A stretch of 64,000 nucleotides of DNA, taken from assembly GCF_000720185.1 (NCBI RefSeq), contig NZ_JOIY01000036.1:1-64000 (forward strand), read 5' to 3'. This document shows, piece by piece, positions 34,468 through 41,661 of this stretch. The position numbers and the translations under genes were made by a program. The notes beneath the pieces are model-generated. The model was not told the DNA's origin. It did no database searches and saw only the letters and a program-made list of their open reading frames with translations. This DNA is from Streptomyces sp. NRRL S-340 (lineage in GTDB: Bacteria > Actinomycetota > Actinomycetes > Streptomycetales > Streptomycetaceae). Within the stretch, counting starts at the first letter, position 1. Each line of letters starts with the position of its first letter.

Positions 34468-34944
34468 TCAGGCGCTGACGGGGCGGGACCAGGCCGGTGT
34501 CGCGCCCGTCACCCGGCACACTGCCAGGTAGAGCGGGATCGGCGGCGTGTAGGGCACCGGTCCGTCGGGGCGGTGGATGAGGGCGGGCAACCGGTCGCGT
34601 GCGGTGTCCGGCAGGACCGCGCCGGTCGCGTAGTGCGCGGCGGCCGGCCAGCGGAGCGCGTAGTCGGAGTCCGAGGGCACGATCCACCACCAGTGCGTCG
34701 CGTCGGCGTAGACGCAGCCCACGCGCGGCAGCCGGGGCATCAGCTGGGGGCCGAAGCGGGCGGGAACCGCCACCGCGTCACAGCCCAGCGGAAGGGTCAT
34801 GCCCTCGGGAAGGGCCAGCCGGAGCGGCGGACCGGACCGGTCCGGACCACCGGGAGCGCCAGGCGCACGCGTCGCGCGCCCGAGGCGTACGAGGGTGTCC
34901 AGGCTGATCACCCGACCGGAGCCGGAAGCACCGCTCACAGCCAT
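34468..34944 (-). CDS. Uncharacterised protein coupled to the ATP-binding protein gene
   Basis: A 158-residue protein with no family I can name. It starts with SGASGSGRVISLDTLVRLGRATR, has Pro/Gly-rich segments and a motif VYADATHWWWIVPSDSDYALRWP, and ends in TPPIPLYLAVCRVTGATPAW. The ATG at 34944 overlaps the last ten bases of the upstream ATP-binding protein gene, so the two are almost surely translated together. Proteins of this kind often accompany HATPase anti-sigma-like proteins and XRE/DUF397 pairs in Streptomyces. Confidence 0.75.
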   Translation of the reverse strand: MAVSGASGSGRVISLDTLVRLGRATRAPGAPGGPDRSGPPLRLALPEGMTLPLGCDAVAVPARFGPQLMPRLPRVGCVYADATHWWWIVPSDSDYALRWPAAAHYATGAVLPDTARDRLPALIHRPDGPVPYTPPIPLYLAVCRVTGATPAWSRPVSA

Positions 34945-36008
34945 ACGGCCCCCGTTCCATGAGGTTCCTGCGGTCGCGTTCCCTGTGCTGCCTGCGGGAA
35001 GTGGGATGTCTGCGCGGGATGCGGCCCTTGCCAGCCATGGGGCGCCTGCGGCCCGACATGCGCCTGGGGCGAGTGGGGCCCGTGAGGTGTCTGAGGTCCA
35101 TGCGCTCCGTGCATCCCGTGCGGGGGCTGCGGGGCGTGCGGCAGGTGGGGACTGTGGCCGTGCGGGACGTGCGGGCCCTGCGGTCCGGGCAGGACGGGGT
35201 GCGCCGCCGCCCCCCGCGTCTGTCCCGCGTGCCCCGCCTGCGCCGTCTTCCGGGTCTCCCGTGCCGCCCGGGGGTCGTCCTCGTGGCCGGGCTGGCGGGC
35301 CGGTGCCGGCTTGGGACGGGCTCCCCAGCCGAGGTCCCCGCGGACCTCCGGTACGTCTTCCCGTACGTCCTGCGTTTCCCGTACGTCCTGCGCTTCCTCC
35401 GCCCCGTGCGGGTCCGGGACCGCGCCGGGCACGGCGGCCGGGACTCCCGCCGGTGCCGGGACTCCGTGCGGTGCCGGGAGTTCCCGCGTGTCCGGCAGAC
35501 CGTCGCTCGCCTCCGCCGCGCCGGCCGCGCGGGGCAGCTCCGCCCACACCACCAGCCCGGGACCCTGTTCCTGCGCACCCCAGGCGCGACACAGGGCCTC
35601 GACGAGAAGCAGGCCCCTGCCGTGCTCCTCCTCCGGCCGCTGCGGCGACGGGTGGGGCTCACCCGGGGCGCAGCCCTCGTCACGCACGGATATGCGCACC
35701 AGGTCGTCACCGTCGAGCAGCTCGCAGACGATCTGGTTGCTCGCCGTGTGCACGATGGCGTTGGTGACCAGCTCGGAGACGACCAGGGCCGCGGTGTCGC
35801 AGGTGTCCTCGCACACCGACCAGCCGGTCAGCCGGCGTCTGGTCAGCTGTCTGGCCTGTGCGGGGGAACCCGGATGTGCGGCCAGTTCGAAACGGAACCG
35901 GCGCTCGGCAACGGCCCCGGTGGGGCCCGCTCCCGTGGCGGCGCCGGGGGCGAGGAGGCCCGCGGCGGCGTCTGTTCCTAAGGGCGGGGACGGAATCACG
36001 CTTGCCAC
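34935..36008 (-). CDS. HATPase_c ATP-binding protein (anti-sigma-like) with His/Pro-rich tail
   Basis: The N-terminal about 150 residues form an HATPase of the RsbW/SpoIIAB kind: ARQLTRRRLTGWSVCEDTCD, LVVSELVTNAIVHTAS (N box), VRISVRDEGCAPG (G1) and EHGRGLLLVEALCRAWG (G2). Such proteins in Streptomyces lie next to XRE/DUF397 pairs and may bind a partner or phosphorylate it. From about residue 165 the protein is low-complexity, with many PHGP, PHG and HAQ-like units rich in Pro, His, Gly and Ala. The start is uncertain: GTG 36008 follows GGGGAG; GTG 35999 and TTG 36035 are also possible. Divergent from the XRE gene across a palindrome. Confidence 0.8.
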   Translation of the reverse strand: MASVIPSPPLGTDAAAGLLAPGAATGAGPTGAVAERRFRFELAAHPGSPAQARQLTRRRLTGWSVCEDTCDTAALVVSELVTNAIVHTASNQIVCELLDGDDLVRISVRDEGCAPGEPHPSPQRPEEEHGRGLLLVEALCRAWGAQEQGPGLVVWAELPRAAGAAEASDGLPDTRELPAPHGVPAPAGVPAAVPGAVPDPHGAEEAQDVRETQDVREDVPEVRGDLGWGARPKPAPARQPGHEDDPRAARETRKTAQAGHAGQTRGAAAHPVLPGPQGPHVPHGHSPHLPHAPQPPHGMHGAHGPQTPHGPHSPQAHVGPQAPHGWQGPHPAQTSHFPQAAQGTRPQEPHGTGAVWL

Positions 36009-36024
36009 TATCTCCCCGCCGTGA

Positions 36025-36039
36025 ACACTTGGCAAGTGT
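36025..36039. promoter_or_regulatory. Perfect 15-bp palindrome between the ATP-binding protein and XRE genes
   Basis: ACACTTGGCAAGTGT: 7-bp arms around one G. It lies 17 bp upstream of the ATP-binding protein start and 230 bp upstream of the XRE start, in an AT-richer patch (ACTATGAAAAATGCAG follows). A likely operator for the XRE regulator encoded beside it; this is inference. Confidence 0.55.
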
Positions 36040-36268
36040 CACTATGAAAAATGCAGAGTGCTGTGTGACGCGGTGAGGGGCCGTGGCACACTGCTCGCAA
36101 CAGCATGTCGCGCGGCGCCAGTTGAGATCGTCCGAGGATCCGCCGGGTCCTCGAATGAATCTTCGAATGGCGCCGCAGGCCTGTCGGGATTCTTCAGGGC
36201 CGTCCGGGCCCGTCGCGGGTCAGCGGACCCGCGAGGAGCCCTCGGGACTTCTCAGGTGGAGGTGGAGT

Positions 36269-37129
36269 GTGAGCGAACCGCGGTCCGCGCCGACGGTCGG
36301 CCAGGTCGTGCTCGGCCGACGCCTGCTCGACCTGCGGGAACGCGCGGGGCTCAAGCGTGAGGAGGCGGCTCGCATCCTCCGCGTCGCCCCCGCCACCGTC
36401 CGCAGGATGGAGATGGCCGAGGTCGCCCTCAAGATCCCCTACCTGCAACTGCTGCTGAAGGCGTACGGCATCCCGGACGACGAGGCCGAGGCCTTCGTGC
36501 AACTGGCCGAGGACGCCAACCGGCCCGGCTGGTGGCAGCGGTTCCACGACATCCTGCCGGGCTGGTTCTCGATGTACGTCAGCCTGGAGGGCGCCGCCGC
36601 GCTCATCCGCTCCTACGAACCCCACTTCGTGCCCGGACTCCTCCAGACCGAGGACTACGCGCGCGGAGTGCTCACCTCGGGCGCCATAGGACAGACCAGC
36701 CCCGAGGACATCGAGCGCCATGTCGCGCTCCGCATGCAACGCCAGGACCTGCTCACCCGTCCCGACGCGCCCCGGTTCTGGGTCGTCCTGGACGAGACCG
36801 CGCTGCGCCGCCCGGTCGGCGGCCCGGAGGTGATGCGTGCCCAGATCGACAGATTGCTCGACGCCACGAAGCTGCCCAACGTGACGCTGCAGGTCGCCCC
36901 GTTCTCCTCGGGGCCGCACCCCGGCACGTACGGGCCCTTCGTGCTGTTCCGATTCGCCATGCCCGAACTGCCGGACATGGTCTACAGCGAGTACCTGACC
37001 GGCGCCGTCTACCTGGACGCGCGCAGCGAGGTGGCGACCCACCTCGAGGTCATGGACCGCATGGCGGCGCAGGCCGCTACGGCACATCGCACGAAGGAGA
37101 TCCTCCGGGATCTCCGCAAGGAGCTGTGA
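36269..37129 (+). CDS. XRE-family regulator of the WhiJ type (HTH plus DUF5753)
   Basis: A 286-residue DNA-binding protein. Residues about 10-65 are a helix-turn-helix of the XRE kind (LGRRLLDLRERAGLKREEAA, RILRVAPATVRRMEMAEV). The rest is the DUF5753 domain: WWQRFHDILPGWFSMYVSLE, RSYEPHFVPGLLQTEDYARGVL, RPDAPRFWVVLDETALRRPV, LPNVTLQVAPFSSG and a last helix DRMAAQAATAHRTKEIL. Together with the DUF397 gene that follows directly (stop TGA then ATG), it forms a WhiJ-type pair. In S. coelicolor such pairs repress developmental genes. GTG 36269 has GGAGG upstream and starts in SEPRSAPTVGQVVLGRR. Confidence 0.88.
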   Translation: MSEPRSAPTVGQVVLGRRLLDLRERAGLKREEAARILRVAPATVRRMEMAEVALKIPYLQLLLKAYGIPDDEAEAFVQLAEDANRPGWWQRFHDILPGWFSMYVSLEGAAALIRSYEPHFVPGLLQTEDYARGVLTSGAIGQTSPEDIERHVALRMQRQDLLTRPDAPRFWVVLDETALRRPVGGPEVMRAQIDRLLDATKLPNVTLQVAPFSSGPHPGTYGPFVLFRFAMPELPDMVYSEYLTGAVYLDARSEVATHLEVMDRMAAQAATAHRTKEILRDLRKEL

Positions 37130-37420
37130 ATGGATCGCATCACGTCCCAGCCCTCGCCGAGCCGTCGCGGCCGGCGGCTCCGCGGCGAGCGGATCTACAA
37201 CGGCATGCCTGCCAGGGAACTGGGCAGTGAAGGCTGGCACAAGCCGTGGAGCGGCGGCAACGGGGGCAACTGCCTGGAGGCGATGAAGCTGGCCGACGGC
37301 CGGATCGCGGTGCGCCAGTCGACCGACCCGGACGGGCCGGCCCTCATCTACACCACCGACGAGATGACCGCCTTCATCGAAGGCGCCAAGGCGGGGGTGG
37401 CCGACTTCCTGCTCTCCTGA
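37130..37420 (+). CDS. DUF397 small protein, partner of the WhiJ-type regulator
   Basis: A 96-residue protein ending in the DUF397 domain: WHKPWSGGNGGNCLEAMKL, RIAVRQSTDPDGPALIYTTD, EMTAFIEGAKAGVADFLLS. The N-terminal about 30 residues are basic. It starts at the base after the XRE stop, and AAGGAG lies at the end of the XRE frame, so the two are co-translated. DUF397 proteins are thought to control the DNA-binding of their cognate WhiJ-like regulator. Confidence 0.88.
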   Translation: MDRITSQPSPSRRGRRLRGERIYNGMPARELGSEGWHKPWSGGNGGNCLEAMKLADGRIAVRQSTDPDGPALIYTTDEMTAFIEGAKAGVADFLLS

Positions 37421-37474
37421 CCGGCGTGCGCCGTTCTGCTTGCTCGACTTCCTAATTTTGGTACGGACTTGATC

Positions 37475-37600
37475 ATGTCGGACCCCGGCGGCTTCGACAG
37501 CCCCCACGACCCCGATGGCCCCTACGACCCCGATAGCTCCTACGACTCCTACGACTCCTGCGGCTCCGACGGCGTCAGCCGCTCACGGAGCGCCGCATGA
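37475..37600 (+). CDS. Candidate 41-residue Asp/Ser/Tyr-rich peptide
   Basis: ATG 37475 to TGA 37598-37600. The peptide begins MSDPGGFDSPHD, then reads PDGPYDPDSSYDSYDSCGSD, with a tandem-repeated, acidic middle and a short basic end (RSRSA). Upstream lie TTGCTC, a 16-bp spacer and TACGGA seven bases before the ATG, a possible leaderless promoter, in an unusually AT-rich patch (TAATTTTGG). It may equally be a chance frame across a repeat. No family known. Confidence 0.35.
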   Translation: MSDPGGFDSPHDPDGPYDPDSSYDSYDSCGSDGVSRSRSAA

Positions 37601-37696
37601 GCTGACCCGACTGGAACCGAACTGCCTGAGCTGCCCTGCCCCGCACCTGAGCTGCCCTGACCGTCACCGGCCGCCGGCTCGCGCGCCGGTGACGGA

Positions 37697-39184
37697 CTAC
37701 ACCGCCATGGGACGGTCGTAGGGCCCGATCGGTGCCGGAAGGTGTGAACTGCCCGTCAGGTACCGGTCGACCGCCGCCGCCACCGCCCGTCCCTCCGCGA
37801 TGGCCCACACGATCAGCGACTGCCCGCGTGCCGCGTCCCCGGCCGCGAACACGCCGGGAACAGAGGTCGCGAAGTCGGGTCCCCGCACGACGGTGCCCCG
37901 CGGCGCGAGTTCGATCCCCAGCTGGTCCACGAGACCGTCCTCCCGGTCCGGTCCGGAGAAACCGAGCGCGAGCAGCACCAGATCGGCCGGCAGCGTGCGC
38001 TCGGTGCCGGGCAACGGGCGTCGCCGCGCGTCCACTTCGGTCAGGTGCAGCTCGCGCACGTGTCCCTGCCCGTTGCCGGTGAAACGGAGCGTGGACGCCG
38101 CGAACAGGCGTGCGTCCGCGTCCGCGGCGGGCGCCGTCCGCAGCGCACCGGCCTCCTCGTGCGCGGCCGAGAGCCGGTAGAGCTTCGGGTAGGTCGGCCA
38201 CGGCTCGCTCTCCTCGTCGCGCTCCGTGCCGGGCTGGGCGTAGATGTCCAGCTGGGTCACGGACGCGGCGCCCTCCCGCACCGCCGTGCCCAGACAGTCG
38301 GCGCCCGTGTCACCGCCGCCCACGATGACCACATGGCGGCCCGCCGCGGACAGCGGTGAGACCCGGAGGTCGCCCTCGCACACCCGGTTGGCCAGCGGAA
38401 GGTACTCCATCGCCTGCCGCACCCCGGACAACTCACGGCCCGGCACGTCGAGTTCCCGCCAGGCCGTCGCCCCCGTGGCGATCACCACCGCGTCGTAGCG
38501 CGCGCGCAGCTCCGCCGCCGCGACGTCCCGCCCGACCGCGGTCGACGTACGGAACCGGGTCCCCTCGGTCCGCATCTGCTCCAGCCGGCGCTCCAGACGG
38601 CGCTTCTCCATCTTGAACTCCGGGATGCCGTACCGCATCAGGCCGCCGAGCCGGTCGTCCTTCTCGTACACGGCGACGGTGTGTCCCGCGCGGGTGAGCT
38701 GCTGGGCCGCGGCGAGTCCGGTCGGGCCCGAGCCGATCACCGCCACCGTGCGCCCCGACAGCCGGTCCGGCGGGCGCGGCGGGGTGAAACCTTCCTCCCA
38801 GGCGCGGTCGGCGATGGCGCACTCGACGTTCTTGATGGTGACGGCCGGCTGGTTGATCGCGAGCACGCACCCCGCCTCGCAGGGCGCCGGGCACAACCGC
38901 CCGGTGAACTCGGGGAAGTTGTTCGTCGCGTGCAGCCGGTCGCTCGCCGCCCGCCAGTCCTCCCTGGATACCAGGTCGTTCCACTCGGGGATCAGGTTGC
39001 CCAGCGGACAGGCGTCATGGCAGAACGGGACTCCGCAGTCCATGCAACGGTCGGCCTGCCGACTGATGATGGGCAGCAGCGCCCCTGGGACGTACACCTC
39101 GTCCCAGTCGCCCACCCGTTCCCGGACCGGCCTGCGGGGCCACTCCTCGCGGGGCGTGTTCATGAAACCCTTGGGATCGGCCAT
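37697..39184 (-). CDS. gltD: Glutamate synthase small subunit (GltD-like), without an adjacent large subunit
   Basis: A 495-residue NADPH-dependent oxidoreductase subunit. The N-terminal Fer4 domain has CMDCGVPFCHDACPLGNLIP and CPAPCEAGC, coordinating iron-sulfur clusters. It is followed by the FAD/NADP region: TVAVIGSGPTGLAAAQQLT, a second Rossmann fold VVIVGGGDTGADCLGTA, and VPGVFAAGDAARGQSLIVWA. ATG 39184 has GGGAG six bases upstream. Normally GltD passes electrons to GltB for glutamate synthesis. No gltB is found within the window, so this is either a second copy or a GltD-like protein with another partner. Confidence 0.9.
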   Translation of the reverse strand: MADPKGFMNTPREEWPRRPVRERVGDWDEVYVPGALLPIISRQADRCMDCGVPFCHDACPLGNLIPEWNDLVSREDWRAASDRLHATNNFPEFTGRLCPAPCEAGCVLAINQPAVTIKNVECAIADRAWEEGFTPPRPPDRLSGRTVAVIGSGPTGLAAAQQLTRAGHTVAVYEKDDRLGGLMRYGIPEFKMEKRRLERRLEQMRTEGTRFRTSTAVGRDVAAAELRARYDAVVIATGATAWRELDVPGRELSGVRQAMEYLPLANRVCEGDLRVSPLSAAGRHVVIVGGGDTGADCLGTAVREGAASVTQLDIYAQPGTERDEESEPWPTYPKLYRLSAAHEEAGALRTAPAADADARLFAASTLRFTGNGQGHVRELHLTEVDARRRPLPGTERTLPADLVLLALGFSGPDREDGLVDQLGIELAPRGTVVRGPDFATSVPGVFAAGDAARGQSLIVWAIAEGRAVAAAVDRYLTGSSHLPAPIGPYDRPMAV

Positions 39185-39291
39185 GGCCGTCTCCCTTGTG
39201 ATCGGGCGGCACCCTTCCCGCCACGCGCGGCACTCCTGCGGCCACGATACGTCGCCCCGGCCGCACGCGCAGAGTGCGCGGCCCCTCCCTC

Positions 39292-40026
39292 TCAGGCCGC
39301 GCGGCGCACGCCGTCCTCCTCCCGCTCCTCCCGCTCCTCCCGCCACGCCCGCAGCACCGACTCCACGGCGTCCGCCGTGAGCCGACGGGCCTCGTGCCGT
39401 GCCACTTTCTCCATCAGCAGCCGGTCGTAGGGGGTGTCCAGGTGCCGGACCGAGGCCCGCACCGCGCAGAGGACCGCGCCCTCGGACAGCGCCCGGCCCG
39501 CCGCGCTGCGCCCGACCCGGCCGCTGCCGCGCGCCGAGGCGTGCGCCGCGATGTCGTGGGCACGCCCGGCCGGACAGCCGGGGAACAGCCGTCGGATCTC
39601 CGCCGCGAAGGCCTCCGTGAACCGTACGTCCTGCGCCGCCCGCCGCCGCGCGTCCCGGGCCCGCCGCCGCCGACGTGCCTCGGCGTCCGCCAGGCACCGC
39701 TCCTCCGCCCGGGCCAGAGCCGCCTCCTCCACGAGGAGTCCCTGCCGTTCGTACCGGCCGCGGCGCCGGCTGAACCGCACCACCACCGCCGACAGCGTGC
39801 TCTCCTCACGCGCCCTGCGGGTCAGTGCGGTGTCGCCGCGCGGCAGGAACAGCAGGTGGCCGAGGTCGGCACAGCCCAGACAGCGGGGCCGCCCCTCCTC
39901 CAGGACGAGCAGGGACAGGGGCCCGCGGCGGCATGCCGCACAGTGCTTCTTCCGCAGCGGCTGGACGACGAGGAGCCCCGGCGTGAGCGGGGCGGTCGGG
40001 GGCGGGGGAGGCGGAGGGCGGCCCAT
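39292..40026 (-). CDS. DUF2293-like protein
   Basis: A 244-residue basic protein. The N-terminus is Pro-rich and holds a zinc-ribbon-like pair: HCAACRRGPL and RCLGCADLGHLLFL. The middle is an Arg/Ala-rich helix (AEARRRRRARDARRRAA), and the C-terminal FAAEIRRLFPGCPAGRAHDIAAHA, DRLLMEKVARHEARRLTADAV resembles DUF2293. Function unknown. The ATG at 40026 is a modest choice; ATG 40084 gives a longer N-terminus and would overlap the divergent gene. Confidence 0.7.
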   Translation of the reverse strand: MGRPPPPPPPTAPLTPGLLVVQPLRKKHCAACRRGPLSLLVLEEGRPRCLGCADLGHLLFLPRGDTALTRRAREESTLSAVVVRFSRRRGRYERQGLLVEEAALARAEERCLADAEARRRRRARDARRRAAQDVRFTEAFAAEIRRLFPGCPAGRAHDIAAHASARGSGRVGRSAAGRALSEGAVLCAVRASVRHLDTPYDRLLMEKVARHEARRLTADAVESVLRAWREEREEREEDGVRRAA

Positions 40027-40089
40027 GGGAGGTTCATTCCCGTAGCGGCCCCCGGCCACCCGCCCTGCCGCCTGCCGCATCATGACCCT

Positions 40090-40722
40090 GTGCGACTCGA
40101 AGCGATCACCTGGGAACGACTCGGCGACCTCCTGGTCGAACGGCTGCTCGACCTGGAACCGGGCGACGGCGGTGTCTGGCCCCGCGTCGCCTTCGACGGT
40201 GCTCCCGCCGCCCGCCCGGGCGACCTGGCCGAACGCGTCAGCGAGACGCTGCGGGTGCGCGGCAGACCGTCCCTCGTCATCGGCACCGAGGGGTTCCTGC
40301 GCCCGGCCTCCCTCCGGCTCGAACACGGCCACCGGGACGTGGACTCCTACTACGACGGCTGGCTCGACACGGGCGCCCTCTGGCGCGAGGTCTTCGGCCC
40401 GCTCGAGCCCGGCGGGGACGGCCGGGTCCTGCCGGACCTGTGGGACCCGGGCACCGACCGGGCCACCCGCAGCTCCCGCGTCCCGCTCCCGCCCGGCGGG
40501 CTGCTGTTGCTGCACGGCCCCCTGCTGCTGCGGCACTGGTTCCCGTTCGACCTGAGCGTCCACGTCCTGCTCTCGCCGGGTGCCCTGCGCCGCCGCACGC
40601 CGGAGACGGAGCACTGGACGCTGCCCGCCTTCGAACGCTACGAGGCCGAGACCGACCCGGCCGCCACGGCGGACGTCCTGGTCCGCGCCGACGACCCACG
40701 CCACCCGGCATGGAACGGCTGA
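40090..40722 (+). CDS. Uridine-kinase-like protein
   Basis: A 210-residue protein I place with uridine-kinase-like P-loop proteins of Streptomyces. The N-terminus LEAITWERLGDLLVERLLDLEPGDGG lacks a strict Walker A; instead WPRVAFDGAPAARPGDLAERV occupies that place, so ATP binding may be weak or altered. VDSYYDGWLDTGALWREVFGPLEPGG and LLLLHGPLLLRHWFPFDLSVHVLLSP match the family. GTG 40090 is favoured. Confidence 0.65.
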   Translation: MRLEAITWERLGDLLVERLLDLEPGDGGVWPRVAFDGAPAARPGDLAERVSETLRVRGRPSLVIGTEGFLRPASLRLEHGHRDVDSYYDGWLDTGALWREVFGPLEPGGDGRVLPDLWDPGTDRATRSSRVPLPPGGLLLLHGPLLLRHWFPFDLSVHVLLSPGALRRRTPETEHWTLPAFERYEAETDPAATADVLVRADDPRHPAWNG

Positions 40723-40728
40723 CCGCCT

Positions 40729-40815
40729 CGGCTGCGACCGTCCGGCGTCCGTCTCGGCTCCGGCTGCGACCGTGCGGCGTCCGTCTCGGCTCCGACCGTC
40801 CGGCGTTCGTCCGTT
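40729..40815. repeat. Short direct repeats before the methyltransferase gene
   Basis: CGGCTGCGACCGT at 40729 and again at 40761 (32 bp apart), followed by a diverged CGGCTCCGACCGTCC copy at 40787. Each unit includes CGGCGTCCGTCTCGGCTC. Non-coding. Confidence 0.65.
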
Positions 40816-40841
40816 CGACGGTGCGGCGGCATGATCGGGGT

Positions 40842-41636
40842 ATGACCCACGGCGACGGATACCTCCTCGGCAACCGGCAGACCGAGGCGGGCGAGCGGTT
40901 CGAGGCCTTCGCCCACCTCTTCGACCCCACGACCTTCCGGCACCTCGACGCGCTCGGAGTGCAGCGCGGGTGGCGGTGCTGGGAGGTCGGCGCGGGCGGC
41001 ACGTCCGTCGTCTCCTGGCTGGCCGATCGCGTCGGCCCCACCGGCCAGGTCGTCGCGACCGACATCGACACCACCCGGCTCGCCGCAGCCGCCCGGCCGC
41101 CGGTCGAGGTGCGCGTGCACGACGTCGGTGCCGAGGAACCGCCGGGGGAGGGCTTCGACCTGGTGCACGCCCGGCTCGTCCTGGTCCACGTACCCGACCG
41201 GCACAAGGCGCTGCGGTCCATGATCGCGGCGCTGCGTCCCGGCGGACGCCTGCTGCTGGAGGACGCCGACCCCGCGTTGCAGCCGCTGCTCTGTCCCGAC
41301 GAACACGGTCCCGCCGAGGAACTGGCGAACCGGCTGCGGCGCGGGTTCCGCCGACTGCTCGCCGACCGCGGAGCCGATCTGTCGTACGGGCGCACGCTCC
41401 CGCGTCTGCTGCGCGAGGCGGGGCTGCACCAGGTAGAGGCCGACGCCTACTTCCCGGTCACCTCGGCTGCGTGCGCCGCCCTGGAGTCCGCCACGGTCCG
41501 TCAGATCCGTGACCGGCTCGTCGCCGCGGGCCTGGCCACCGACGAGGAGATCGACCGCCACCTGGCCAATGTGGCCACCGGCACCATGGACCTGGCCACG
41601 GCCCCGATGTTCTCGGCCTGGGGCCGGAAAGAGTAG
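40842..41636 (+). CDS. SAM-dependent methyltransferase
   Basis: A 264-residue class I methyltransferase. N-terminal THGDGYLLGNRQTEAGERF, AFAHLFDPTTFRHLDALG, motif I WRCWEVGAGGTSVVSWLAD, VVATDIDTTRLAA (motif II), FDLVHARLVLVHVPDRHKAL (post-I/motif IV) and LRPGGRLLLEDAD. The substrate is unknown. CATGAT (40830-40835) is seven bases before the ATG, so the message may be leaderless. Confidence 0.85.
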   Translation: MTHGDGYLLGNRQTEAGERFEAFAHLFDPTTFRHLDALGVQRGWRCWEVGAGGTSVVSWLADRVGPTGQVVATDIDTTRLAAAARPPVEVRVHDVGAEEPPGEGFDLVHARLVLVHVPDRHKALRSMIAALRPGGRLLLEDADPALQPLLCPDEHGPAEELANRLRRGFRRLLADRGADLSYGRTLPRLLREAGLHQVEADAYFPVTSAACAALESATVRQIRDRLVAAGLATDEEIDRHLANVATGTMDLATAPMFSAWGRKE

Positions 41637-41661
41637 CGGCCGGGGCCCGAGGAGCAGGTCG

